A program made the translations under genes and the position numbers. 64,000 nt of DNA from Phoebastria nigripes (Eukaryota > Chordata > Aves > Procellariiformes > Diomedeidae): the NCBI GenBank assembly GCA_035582835.1, contig JAYKAV010001300.1, positions 419,568 to 483,567 of the forward strand. The letters are read 5' to 3'. The notes beneath the pieces are model-generated. The model made no database searches and was not told the origin of the DNA. It saw nothing but the letters and a program-made list of their open reading frames with translations. Of the stretch, positions 35,152 to 48,100 are shown piece by piece; position 1 is the first letter of the stretch; each line of letters opens with the position of its first letter.

Positions 35152-35436
35152 CAAATGCTGCCAGGACGAGAGGAAACGGCCTCAAGTTGTGCCAAGGGAG
35201 GTTTAGATTGGGTATCAGGAAAAATTTCTTCACCGAAAGGGTCGTCAAGCACTGGAACAGGCTGCCCAGGGAAGTGGTGGAGTCACCATCCCTGGAGGTA
35301 TTTAAAAGGTGTGTAGATGTGGTGCTTAGGGACATGGTTTAGTGGTGGACTTGGCAGTGTTAGGTTAATGGTTGGACTTGATGATCTTAAAGGTCTTTTC
35401 CAACCTAAATGATTCTATGATTCTATGATTCTGTGA
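35152..35436 (+). mobile_element. CR1 LINE 3' end
   Basis: About 285 bp of a typical young avian CR1 3' end on the plus strand: CCAGGACGAGAGGAAACGGC, a TTCTTCACCGAAAGGGTCGTC segment, GGACTTGATGATCTTAAAGG, and the terminal ATTCTATGATTCTATGATTCTG repeats. The 5' part is missing. Confidence 0.93.
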
Positions 35437-38030
35437 AAAAAAGGTCCTAAAAATGTTACTCTGCTTTGCAATGGGATCGTTTCTCTGACAAAGATGTTTT
35501 TAGGGCACTTGCACCAACCATTTTTTGGTAATGTACATCTCTGGAAACACNTCTTGGATACTTTCCCATTCAACCTGGACATTCTTGTATTAAAAGCATG
35601 TGGATGTGCTTTTAGTTCAGATTAACAGAGATGGGAATGTCCGTTTGCGTTAAAACCAATAAAAGGGATCCCAGTTCTGTGGGAGGGAATGTGGTTATGA
35701 ATCCTCACCGGAGAGTAGGTGCCGTGTTTTGGTTTTCAGTATTTACCCAGTTCTGCCCTTTCTGATACTTCTCTGAGATGTCGACTGAGAAATAGGGGGA
35801 GGTTGGGGTTTTTTTGTTTTTACCAATCACTAAACGTTCAAAATAATGATGTTTGACTGCGCTGGAAGTGTGTTTCTGCAGCGGTGGCTCTGGCATTCGG
35901 AAAACGTTGGTGATGTCAGTGGGTCTACAGGNCAAATCTAGCAGCGACATATTTGTACAGCCTTCCCTTTGAGTGCAAAGGATTTCTACCACAAGTGCTG
36001 ATTAGTGAAATTAATTTCCTCTACATAGCACATATGCTGCAAAATTTCACTTGTCTTTTCTGCTTTTTTCCTGATGATTTTGTGTGGAAGCAAAGAAAAA
36101 AATGCTGTGTGTGTGGTGCTCTCACATCTTCTTTTCCACAGTAATTGTTTTTAGCAGAATTTAAAGGCCCTTTCTTATTATATCCAAGCTTCCCTTTTCA
36201 GGCTGCAATGCTGCTTCTACCCATTTAAACCTGGTTTTGGAGCACATATAGGTGAAATGCTGAAAGCCTATTAAAGTGCACAAGAAAGCTTATTCCTNTG
36301 GGGATTTCTCTGTGAATTAGTGGGCTTATAGGACCCGCTACGGTGCTCATGTAAAGGAGTCTCTTCTGAACTGTGACTTCAATAGGTATGAGTCCTTCAA
36401 CTTTGTTAGCATCCTAAGGATGCATAATACCTCTTCCCTTGAAGAGATGGCTTCCAAGAATCAAGGATATGTGCTTAGGGAAGCTTAAGTGATGGAAAAA
36501 TTATGACTTCTGCCTCTGATCAAAGCAGAACAAAGCACTTGGCCGCTATGCTTGCTCCGTTATTGCAGCCTCGTTGCAGTCAGGGAGCTCTCCGAAGGAG
36601 AAGATACCAAGAGCCATGATACTTAGAAAAAGGGAAGGAGCTCTGACCAAGAATAGTATCTGTGAGATCAGCTGTCTATCTAAAACCTAGGCAGCCTTAA
36701 TGAAGCGATTAGCCGCTCTGGATTTCTCTGTGGGTAAGAAGGGGTATGATGCCTCCTTGCTACAGACTGGCAGCTGATGAGCTCAATCGCTTTCCCTGGG
36801 ACTGCTCGTCTAAGAGCAGGGTTAAACCTCAAGCAAGAAATGCAGATGTGGATGTAACAGGCTGGCGTTTCTTTCTAGTTGTAATATGCTAATGGCAGAA
36901 ATATTAAAAAAAAAAAAGAAGCTTGAATTTAAAATGAAAGTGAAGTGGTAATCTGTACAGCTATAACAGGGTTGCCAGTAACTCTGTAATGATGCAGGAT
37001 ACGTGATTAGACTAGGAGTAAAAAGTGCATGGGCCCATCTGACTTGCAGAGAGGTACAGTCCCTGTTTGCCTAAAATGCTGCACAGCCGTGTGGGACATG
37101 CAGTGAGGGGGAGGATGGATCGGTGGCCTGAGAGCTGGGACTGTGACTTGGGGAAACAATGGATGAATGACTATAGTCATTATATTTTTTCCTTCTCTGA
37201 GTACTGTGAAAACACTTGTATGTAAACACATGATCCTATTGTCATCTGCATTTGCAAACTGTGCCGGTGGTCCTGATGGAAAATGCATGGGTAGAGTACA
37301 AATGTACAGGAATTAAGTCAGTGCCTGAATCACCAAGCATCTGCACTAGAAACCCCTCAATGGAGAGACACAGAGTCCCAGTCTGACTCACTAGCAAACT
37401 CCTCTCTGCCATTTCATACAGAATAACTTTTTTCTCTACAGAAAAGTTGTAACCTGTTCTTGTTCTGCCATTTGATTTCTCTATAGAATACCACCTGGTT
37501 AGTTACGTCAAAATAAAACTTTTGTATTTGGATTTGTATTAGGATCCAATAAGCCCAGTTCANTTCTACATCAGTACATCTACTCCATCTAATCCAAGGC
37601 AGCTGTACTGAAGAAAAACTGGAGCAAGGTAGTGCAAATCATTTCTGATAAAGAGGATGCATTTGCTTCAAACCAAAGTGATTTAAATCAGCAAGCCAGA
37701 AATCTGCATTTAAATAAATTATTTTAATCTTGGTTTGCATTTGCACTTTATTATTTTTCCTTGAAGAAAATCAGGTTTTCATTGGTGTGTAACCCTCTTG
37801 CTGTGATTATTACAGCTAAATATAACCCCTTACACTATACTGGGGTTCGTTTTATTTTGCAGGAGGGTGTGCAATATCTGTACAAATCTACATCACTTAG
37901 CACATGTTTACTCCCTCGGGCTCTTATTTCCTAAGCGGTTTGTTTTTCTGCTTAGGATTTGCTTCAGACTGGTTTTGTTTGGCCACTCGGGTTCATGAGG
38001 GCTCTGCCCTTCCAGGCTTTAGAGCAAGGA
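35437..38030. other. Intergenic, upstream of CD80
   Basis: AT-rich with several poly-A or poly-T runs. No gene, RNA gene or repeat family is recognised. Confidence 0.6.
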
Positions 38031-38039
38031 CAGCCCATG

Positions 38040-38870
38040 GCTCTGCCCTGCTGGGGCCAGCTGGGGAGCGGGAGGAAGGGGCTGGCGGTGGGTGCCATGG
38101 GCGAGCGGTGGGTGCCTCCCGGAGGAGGAGGACCCTGCGCTGGGAAGGCAAGCGCTCCTCCGCCTTCCCGCCAGGGCTGATGGATGCCCTCCGGAGCCCG
38201 TTTGGTCCTGGTGGCGTGTCCGGCGGCTGCTCCCTGTCCGGGTGCTCGGCCGTGACGGCCAACACGTGCAGCTTAAGCGGTCTTTCTTAAATTTTCTTTA
38301 TGTAACTGAACTTGACGGATTACATCCAGCTGGGCCTGAAATGCTGGTGTGGGGTTTTTTTTAATTTCAAATATAATTTTATAGGATTATTCCCAAAGTA
38401 GAGTCAGGTCTTTAACTTAGTTGCCTTTTTAACTCCAACTTAAGAAGCCCCACCAGTGCCGGTGCTGCCCAACATTTACGCTCGACGCCCGCCGGTCGCG
38501 GGCAGGGCCCTTTTCTGCCCCCTCAGCTCGAAACCCTCCTGCCCCCTTGCTGGAGGCTCATCCAAACCGGCACTGAGGGGCAAAGGCGACACCCGTGCCC
38601 ATCCCTGGGCGGCGGGGGGGGGGGCGGGCGGCAGGCACTGCAGCCTTACGCATGCCCCGTGAGGAAGCCGTGGGCGGGCGTGAGGTGACTTATGAGGCTG
38701 AGCACTCAGCCGCTGCCCGGCCTTCCCCCCGCGCCCCGGCGGGGAGCGAGCATCTCGGCGGCCCTGCGGCATGGCCCGGCGCTGAGCCCCCTGCCTCCTC
38801 CCTGCCTCAGGGGGTGGCCTCAGGGCCGCTCGCCCAGGCAAGCCACAGGTACCCCAGGGCACCGGGGAGG
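38040..38870. promoter_or_regulatory. CD80: CpG-rich promoter region of CD80
   Basis: Two GC- and CpG-rich blocks (about 38,040-38,280 and 38,480-38,870) separated by an AT-rich dip lie just upstream of the CD80 signal-peptide exon. A G-run at about 38,611-38,622 is included. The transcription start cannot be placed. No kappa-B consensus was spotted by eye. Confidence 0.55.
38690..38848 (+). other. CD80: Possible CD80 noncoding first exon
   Basis: A donor-like site (CCACAG|GTACCC, GT 38849-38850) and an acceptor (cctcctggcccag, AG 39006-39007) just before the start codon allow a 159-bp intron in the 5' UTR. The exon start is a guess. The alternative is a single unspliced 5' exon. Confidence 0.3.
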
Positions 38871-39020
38871 GAAGCGGGGCAGGCTGGGCTTGTGCTCGTG
38901 GTTTTTTGGGGTGGCAGTGGGCAGGAAGGAGAGGGGCGCAGCGGCAGGTGCTGTGGCTCCTTGGGTGCCATTCCCCTAACCATGTCCCCCCTCTCCTCCT
39001 GGCCCAGGAGCTACAGGAAG

Positions 39021-39108
39021 ATGGCGTGCCTGCCCGCTGCCCCGCTGGCGCTGGTGTTGAGGAGGTGGCTGGGGCTCGGGCTCTTCGTGCTGCTCTGCCT
39101 TAGTTTAG
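39021..39108 (+). CDS. CD80: CD80 signal-peptide exon
   Basis: ATG at 39021 in a good context (A at -3, G at +4), then basic arginines and a hydrophobic core (LGLGLFVLLCLSLG), ending at the donor ttag|gtaagc (GT 39109-39110). It encodes 29 codons plus one base. The frame stays open upstream to beyond 38595 without a stop, so an upstream in-frame start is possible if the 5' UTR is unspliced, but only this Met directly precedes a classical signal peptide. Confidence 0.8.
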
Positions 39109-42100
39109 GTAAGCAGGAGCGGCCGGCGTGGGAGCGCGGGAGGGGGCGTGCTGGGCCCGAGCAGGCAGCAGTGCCCGCCTGCCTGTCTTTGGGGGATGGC
39201 AGCCCTCAGGGGTTCTGCTGTCTTCTGCCAGGGCTGAGGCTGGGCCAGGGTTTGGGCTGGCTGGCTTTGCTAACCGTGGCGGCGAGCGCTGAGGACCCAT
39301 GACTCCCCAAGCCAGTCACGTTGGGCTGCCGGCTCCCAGAGGGGCAAGGTGGTCACCCATCCCAGTGGGGATGAGAGGAAGAAGGGTGTTTTCGGGGCAG
39401 CTGANGTCTGCAGGGAGCATGTGGTGTGGCCCCTCAGGCTTTGGCTTCGGTAGCGGGGCAGTTTCTGCAGTTTTTTGGATGGCTAAAAGTGAGCGCGTGG
39501 TGGGGAAGACAGGGCAGAGCGGTGGGTCAGAGGGCTCTCCACCACCTGGGCAGTCCAGTGCACAGAGAGTGCTTTCTCCAACAACACAAGTCCCCGTCGG
39601 AGGACTCCAAGGGCTGTCCCCCGTCCTTCTCCAAGGACCTGCCGCAAAGCTCACTGTAGTCCACAGGTCCCCCCTGACCTCAAGAGGCTTGGGATGAGTC
39701 TTCTCAGCTGTGTGAAATGTTAACCTTGAAACCACACAAAACTCATTTCCCAGCTGGGATTCATTGTGAATGCAAAATAGGTTGTGCTTATTGGCAATTT
39801 TAGTGTTTCATTGCAGCTAACAATACTCTGGAGCAAACCTGGGCTGAACTGAGGCTTTGATTAAAAATCAAGTGATGCAAAATTAGGAGTTTTTCATGCT
39901 GATGTTGTGAAACTGGGAGATATTTGATGCTGAGTTTCATTTTGAGTTTCGGTCTCAGAATCTTAAAACAAAAGTCGGAGAATTTAACAGGGATTGAATT
40001 GCAGAGCTCACTTGAAAAGAAAGCAACCACCTCAAACGCCACGCATGAGATCTCTGCTGTCCTGTCTTCCCCTGCACTCCTTCCCCTACCTCTGCACTTG
40101 TGAAGCACGTGTCAAGCACAGATGTATTTTGCCTGTACTGCAGTCGGCAAACAATCCGTCATGTGCAGAACTGTTTCTCTCTCCGTACTGTAAGAGCTTG
40201 TGGTATGTTATTAATGTAATTATGAGCATGTGGTAATTAGCCAGTCATGTAGTTTCTCTAAAAAGGATGCCGATTCCAAGACCAAAGACAGGCAATACTT
40301 GGATATACAGTCTGATGCATGCTAATATCCGGTACTAGAAATAGGAGTTTGATAATAGAAAACTAGGTGTTCCTGTAGTTGTACTTTTTTTTGGATATGG
40401 CTTACTAAGGGACTGATAGTTTATCCTGCTTTCCATCTCTCCATCTGTTTCTTTAGGCCCCTGCTCATAACTTTCGAATACCCTGCACAGTTTCAACCAA
40501 ATTTGACAGGGAGGCAGAGCTGGCAGAGAAGCGGCATCCTTGCCCACTGCATGGAAGCCCCTGGCTAGCCGCAGGCAGCACCCGAACAGCTGCAGCCCGC
40601 ACTGCCCCTCCTCGTGCCCAGCCGACAGAAAGGGCAGGAGGCAGCTACGAGGGAGCTATAAGGAGCGTGGTGGCACCGAGGGCTTGGGAATGGGCTGGGA
40701 GGTGTGGGGAGAGGTGCCTGGGCTGGGAAACTCAAGGCACAAATCCATATGCCAGCAGGGTTTGGTCATCCTGTTGCGGAGAAGACTTCTGCAAATCTGA
40801 TCGATTACAAAATTCTGGGGTTTAATTCTGCAAGAGGTGGAGTGGAAAAAAAGCTTTTTTTAAAGCATTATATCACCTTTTGGGGCATAATTGTTAGATG
40901 CTTCCCACACAGTGAGTCTGTGGAAGTCCTGGCGCCTCGGGAGCGGGTTGCTTGGCAGGCTGACAAGGACAGCACATCTGATGCGCTTTCTTTCTCCCTC
41001 TGTATGCACGCCTACACATCCTGCCACCTTTCTCTCCAAAAAGAGGTATTCCTGTGTTAGTGACCCTTGAAAAGATATGCTACAGTACCCACAAACAAGT
41101 GGTTTTAAAAGCTTTACTAGGACTTGTAGGTGATGCCTTCCCTAGGTCACCCACAGGGACCACAAGGACCGACTTCTGACCTTGTCATGGCAAAATGGTG
41201 AAGCCCGGAAAGGGAGTCTGCCATGGCCCTGCCGGTGACTTCCCACGCATTGTTAAGCGAGTCACCAAGGCCGGCATTTACAGAACTGACCCCACGTGGG
41301 ACTGGTCATGACCACATCAAGGCACAGTCAAAGCTGGCACCCAGAGCCTGTGGCTACATCTTGCATCCTGGGGTTTAGACCAGGTGTTCTGGTGCTTGCA
41401 CACCTCTGTGCCGTAGTGCTCTGAAAGGTCAAGGAGCGTGCTAGGATGAAAGCAGGTGCTCTCTGTATGCCCTATGTGAGTGGAATAGTAATATAGGGAA
41501 CGCCAGGCTGAATTTTTACATTGTAGCAGAAGGCGGCTTTAAGACGGTCTTAATTTAAAAGGATGATTTGAAGGTTGTATTTCACAGGAAATCGTGTATG
41601 CCCAAGCTACATAGATACATTTGTTTCCCCTTGAATTGAATTTTGCTACGCTGGGGTTCATGTGAGGTGACCCACTGAAATGCCAGTGTAATTTAGGGCT
41701 GCTTCTGAGATGTCATCTGCTGCTGGAGACACTGATGTGCATGAACACNCTGCTGTCTCAGCACAGTGGAAAAGTGGCAGAACAGCCTTGATTACAGCCT
41801 TGATCACAGCACAAACTTATTTATTTACGGTCTGAATGCATTGCCGGCATCCCCATGGGCTTGTTTTTCTCCTGCCATTGCACCTTCACACCTACCTACG
41901 AATATCAGGATGTTCTCAGTCCCAGTTTGTTGTATTAGGAAAATGTTGCTAGAAGTCACCCAGTACGACCTTTCCCTGCCCTGTGTGCAAACATGGCGTA
42001 GGCACTGATTGCGGGGCCCCAGCAAGCCCGTCTTTTGTCCATGGAGTATTCCTTTTAGGCTTCCCTGGAGTCTTTTCATCCGACTGGGGACCGTCTAGTT

Positions 42101-45100
42101 CCTGGTTTCTTCCCAGTGGTGAAATTTTTTGGGAAGTTTTGAGGAAAATCCCTACAGCTTTTCTGAGTTTTTGGAGAGTCGGAGCGGGGGGGAATAGCCA
42201 CTTCCCTCCACCTTGTGAGCGAGTGCTGGCTCACAAGTAACTCACTCTGGGAATCCCCTCTTGCATGTTACTGCCAATAGAGCCTGAGTGGAGCTGGGTT
42301 TCAGAAAGGGACAAAGAGGGTTGAGAACAAGAAAGATTCCCTGTTTCGTGGCCACCCCCAAATATTGAAGTGTCTAGCAATGAGCTTTAGGTGCTTGGCG
42401 GCTACTTTCTGTGCCAGCTCCAGTATGGGTTGTGCCCAGATTCTGTGCCCAGATTCTGCACGTGCCGCAGATTTCATGGCGGAGATGGCAGAAATTTTTC
42501 TTTACATACCAGATTTGCTTACTTGATCACTGGATGCAAATTGAGTTTCTGTCTTATTGCTCTTGCTGCCTTCAGCTAGTTTTTTAATTTCTTTTTTTCG
42601 GATGAGTTTCTGTCTCCTCCTGTTCCAGACGTGCAGAAAAGAAATGTCTTTGGTTCAAAAACAAGAGCAGCGGAACTAAGGAACTCCTTTTTCTGTCTGT
42701 CTGTCTATCCAGAGTGAAACCTGCTGTAACAGATTGTCTGGAAAAACAGAAACCCAACTAAAGGCTCCTGCTTTTGCTTATAGACTCTGTTTTACTTCTT
42801 CTGTTGTGTTTTTTAAATGAAAGAATTATTTAGAAAAAACACAGAAAATTAAACATAGGCAAGCTACATTCTTACACAGTCAAAATACAGTTATATGCCT
42901 GCATACCGAGTTTGTAAAGCTACTGGTCGAACGTTCCTCTCACCCACATTGTTTCCTTTTTCCAGTTAGATCAGAATGAACTAACTCCGGTGAGGTCACA
43001 TTAGACTGAGGGCAACAGCTTTTTTGCATTTCTTGGATCACTGAGACATTTGTAACCTTTTTGCAACGTGAATATCACATATTCCTGCATTTAAACATGC
43101 AAAGTTTGGGGCTGAAGTTGTTACATACTGCAGTAGGTTGCCAGCAGAAGTTGCCACCCTGTACGCCCTCACAACTTTCCTGCTCATTGCTGCCTCAATT
43201 CTGAGTTACAAGCGTGGTTTAATGGGCATAATTAATCTGACATAAATGAAGGCTGCCACTGATGGAGTTATCCCCCTGCCTCGCTTGTGATGAGTTAGTT
43301 TTTTGTGGGGGTCAGCCCGCTCTCTTCAGTGCCAGTTTGCTTTTGCACCCAATGCCGTGTACCCCAGAGGGAGATGCAGACAGGCAGCACAGCTGAGGGG
43401 GTCAAACAGGTCATTGCCACTAAAAGGTGCCGTCCTGCTCCTCTCTCCTCTGCTTCTGGCTACACGATCCTCCTCTCCTTTGCACTAGTTCTGGTATGTG
43501 TCCGATCCTTGGATATTCTAATTCGCCTTCCAGCTTAGCAGAAAGTCACTTTTTTTTTCCCTTGTTTTACACTAATGTGGCGTATTGAACCAGCCTCTGG
43601 AGAGCCCTGCAAGGAAAGCAGTGGGAGCACATGAGGTTGGAAGGGAAAGGGGAACCAGATCCCCTCTGTTCATGTGGGGAAGGCATGAGATCAGTGCCAG
43701 TTTGTCATCTGGCTGCACCCCGAGGTTGTGCCAGGCTGGAGGAGAACTTCCACGTTCAGAGAAACTCTTTAACATGTGTTTCCTACTATAAGCGCTGCGC
43801 GCATGTAGATGTGGTATTTTTCGTGAGGTGGCAAGGCAACTGGTGCTGAACGCAGTGAAGTCTGTTTGCTTGGCGAAAGGAGGTCAGTTTTGTTTTTAAA
43901 TAGGTGAACTTTATGTTTAATTGTAGCTGTTCTGTCCCCTTGGAGGGACATCACCATCGGGAGTCTCAGGAGGTCATTTGAGAATATGTAAATCTTTCCC
44001 AACGTGGAAATGCCACAGGCTTTGCTTCTGCTTTTTCACTGTTATGCTTTTAAAATATCATTGGTCCCAGGGGACTCCCTGGCTGAAAATAAAAGTGCTG
44101 ACTGCTGGCTAATGGTGGCATATCTAGCTACACAGCACTCAAAAGTCGTTCACCTTTTGGCAAGCCCAGAATGCCACTGTATCATATAAAAAGTTGTTAG
44201 AAAAGACCGTTGAGGCAAGTCTCTCTGTGCACCACTGCTCTCCCCATAGCAGGTACCCTCCGGTGTAGTTTTAAATGCCTGGCAGACAAGGATTTCATCC
44301 CTGCACCGGGGGAAGTGCTTCAGTCTGAACAGACCTCACCATCAGGCACTGCTTCCTACCAGCTGAGAGAGCCCCTTCCCCGCGCCGCCCTGCCCTGCGA
44401 CGTTCCCAGGCGGTGCCTCCAGCAGCCCCTGCGCGAGTCTCTCGTTTCACTCCCTCTGTGGCTTTTGTAGCTTTCAGACACCTCTGGACTGCTTTGGTCT
44501 CGTTTCCTTAGTCATCCTTCAGTTAATTACCATTCGCCATGCTGCACTCTTATATAGGGCTGTTTAATCTCTCCTCCAGCTGCGGGGTTATTGTCAAGGT
44601 TGTCGTCTGCAGAGCGTTCGTGAGTTAGTGCTCAAGCAGGGACCAGGCTTTTATAACAAGATAATGGCTGGCAGGCCTGTAGTGTTGTTAGCTGCACTGG
44701 TGAATATTGCTATGGCTGTGGGCAAGTACTTTAGAAGCAAAAAAAAAAAAAGAAAAAATTGTAATTTTTCTAATTTTGAGTGGGCTCATGTGAGAGGTAT
44801 CATAGCTGATTTTCCTGGTTACTGGGCACTTTCACCTTCTATTAGTTTCAAGAGTGGGCTGGCTACTTGGGGAGCACACGGGGCAGGGAGATTTAGCACA
44901 CACTGAAGAAAACTGGGGCCTTAAGCAGTGGGGAGGACCACAGCTTCAAAAGCTGTGCTGCGAGGACAGCAGTATGCATGGCAGTGGTACTGGAGGAATT
45001 AGGAAAATTATCTGAGAACATCTTCAGCTGGGAGATAAATATAGAGGAAGTGCAAAGTGATCCAGTCAGCAAGAGACAAAGTCTGCAGGGGAAAAAATTA

Positions 45101-48100
45101 ACAAATTTATTTTTGTCTTTGTGTGCGACAAATCTCCCCTGAAGGACTGTCTTACGCAACTGCCATATCTAGTTTCTGCCCCCAAACTGGGAAATCTTAA
45201 GAATGCTGAGCCAGTTGCAGGAATTTGATCTCGAAAGGAACTAAAATATGCAAATCCTCTGAGGACATCCAGATTTAGTGTCCCCCCTGCCCTTTTTTAT
45301 TCTAGCAGGGTCACCCACTCCACGTGCTAGGAACAGAGAAAAGGGGAAGGTTCAGAAAGACTCTTCCCTTGGCTCCTTTCCCCAAGTCAAAGATGTCCTT
45401 CCGTCCCCATCGCAGTGTCCCTGCCGGTATGCAGCACGGGAGATAAGCAAGCCCTCCTTCCTCTCCTCCCGAGCAACACCCATGTGGAGGGGTCCGCAGC
45501 AAAGGGGAAGATCTTAAGACACAATATAGTCCCCCCCCCATCCCCAAGTACTTTCGCGTCTCATCTCCAGCTCCTTGCTTGGATCTGACCTCCTGGCTAG
45601 TGCCAGAAATTTGCCGGCTGACTTGTGAAGGGTTGTGATCTTACTCATGTTATAAACAAAGCAGACTGGACATACCCAGGCGGTGGGCTTGTCCCAGCTG
45701 GGGCAGTGGTGACTCAGAAAGCAGTAGATCTTTATCTCAAGAGTACTGAAACACAGAAGCACGAGCTGGGCACGGCAGGAGCAAGAGGGAGGGGTACCGG
45801 CTGGCTGGAGCTGCCCCAGCACTGCAGTGAGCCCCTTTACCAAAGTATTTCAGATTCCCTTTTGTCTTCTCAGTTGCTAATTGCAGATCATGGAGCTTTT
45901 TCGTGATTAATGGAGTTTCCTTCCCTTTGAAGCCAGGTTTCTGACAGAGTTGTGACTCAGTAACGGCACTTCCTTTCATTCCCCGTCTGGCTGGGTTGCC
46001 TTGCTGCCTTTTGTGGCAAAAAGGCTATCAAGGGGGTGTGAAATCTGCTTTCTGGTGAGCAGCGATTAAGACTGGAGAAAGCAGAGCATTCGGTCTGCAA
46101 CCTGCGAAGGAAACTGTAGTCGGAGGGAGGGCTTCAGCGGGACTGGTGCGTGTCTAAGAAAGTGGGACCACATCTGACACCAGCATGTGTTGACAGCACC
46201 CTGTGAACCACTCTAAAATGAATGTTACCTACAGTACATCACTGCTTATCACAGTATGCTCAGCGAGACAAATACGATTGATAATTTCATTTGCCATCAA
46301 TAGGGCCTCAAGTTAACATGCTGCTGGGAAAAAAAAGGGGATTAGTGCGCACCCCCAAAGATGGGCTGTCTTTCTGTCTATAGACACAGGAAGGNATCCT
46401 CTGGTTTTCACAGCCGCTTCGTGATTTCAAGGATTTCTTCACTAAAGGCTTTGCATGTGAAACAAAACAGCATTAAAATGGAACAAGGCTGCTGAAGGCA
46501 GTCAAGCACCAAAACACCATGGGGATATTATAATCGTTGCCAAATCACACAGTACAGAGCTGGGTGAAGCAAGGTTACTGTTTTGTTTAGGAGGAATGTG
46601 GCAATGTGAAGGTGGGAACTGCATAAAGCTATGTAAGGGGTGCCATGCCCTTGCTATAGTGCTCTGAGCAGGGCACCCCAAGGTCATGGCGCAGAGGCAA
46701 GCAGAGCTGAACTTTTAGAAAAACCTCTTTAAACTGTTTCCCTACCTCAGGCAAGCCATGACATCATGGTAAACTAGGATTAATCCCTTTACTTAATGGC
46801 TGTGGGCATGCTTGACTAGCATGAGTTGGTACAGGGAAGCGAGACTGAGTGGAACCGCTACCGAATGAAGTGCGTCGCTGTTTTTCTTCGGGACGCCTTC
46901 CCTTCCACTCCTCTCTCTCACCACATTTGGGATGAGTAAGGGAACATGACCTCGCAAGAGGTCACCATGACGTGAGTGAAGCAAACTGGGTTTGCAGCTG
47001 CTTTGCTTTGCCAGAGCAGCCTAGAGCAGCTGAAGGGTAGCAGCAGGCCTGTGGTTCATGACCGGAAGGTTGGGCTTGGGGTTGTGCAAGGGGAAAGGGC
47101 CGCTCCTCTTTTCTCTGCATGCTGAGACCTTTCTTTGCAGGCCTCCACTTGCGGAAGTGGAGTCTGGGTAGAAGGAGCCTAGGAGGCTTGCCAGGCACTC
47201 GTGCCCAGGTTAATATGCAGTCACGGACTCCTTAAAGAGGATGGCCAGCAGGGCCTGCCAGCACCTACTTTTCTCTGTTTCATCCCGTCTTTCTCATTTC
47301 ACGGGGTCTTTACAGCAAAATGCAAAGGAAGGCAATGATTTTATGTGCTGCTGAAATGTCATGATGTCTCCACATAGAAGTTATCTGGGCATCGAATGGG
47401 GTCTTTTCTGTGATCAGTGTATTCAGAGTCACAACACTGATTTAGCTTAAATACAAAGCATCTCTTCATGTATTCCAGTGTAGCACAGGATGTTTGCTGA
47501 GTTTTAACTCCATGGAAAGCTCTGGGAGAATCTGATTCCTCACTGGTAAAATCACCTGGGTTAAAGAAAAGACCAGTGGAGAGTGTCTGGTCCTTTAAAG
47601 GCTCAGCTTTTCAAAATTTCTCAACTTTTTAACTGATTATCTGTCATGCTCGGAAATCCCTGCAACATACAGCGTTGTCCTCAAAGGATAAATCCTGCAA
47701 GTTTGGGGCAAATGTGCTACTCACAGAAAATGAGGGGCCTGAGCTGCAGAATTACCTGGGGACTGTCGGGTGTGATTCCTGCACTGACCCCAGGGGACGG
47801 CCGCCAAGAGAAAGCCACAGCTCCACGAGACATGTTTTCCTCAGCTGGCCCAGCCTGGTTACCAGAAGTGCTCTTGCCTCACCACGATGTGGTGTACACC
47901 AATTCCCAGAGCTGCTTGAAGCAACTTTTTCCAGCCCATGCACGGGCAGAGGGCGAGAAAGGTGTCAGTGCCCTGGCAGAGCGGGAATCGCGGGTGCATG
48001 GTCCTAGGCAGTCAGTGATGCCAATAATTTAAGAGTAGAGAGACCAGCTGCTGTTGCAAAGATAAATAGGGCACCTTATGGAAAAAAAGCAATGCAAGGC

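Noticed and set aside
38595..39302. A 235-codon open frame spanning the CD80 promoter
   Set aside because: Only its 39021-39108 part has signal-peptide character; the rest is GC-driven and runs through a good donor into intron 1.
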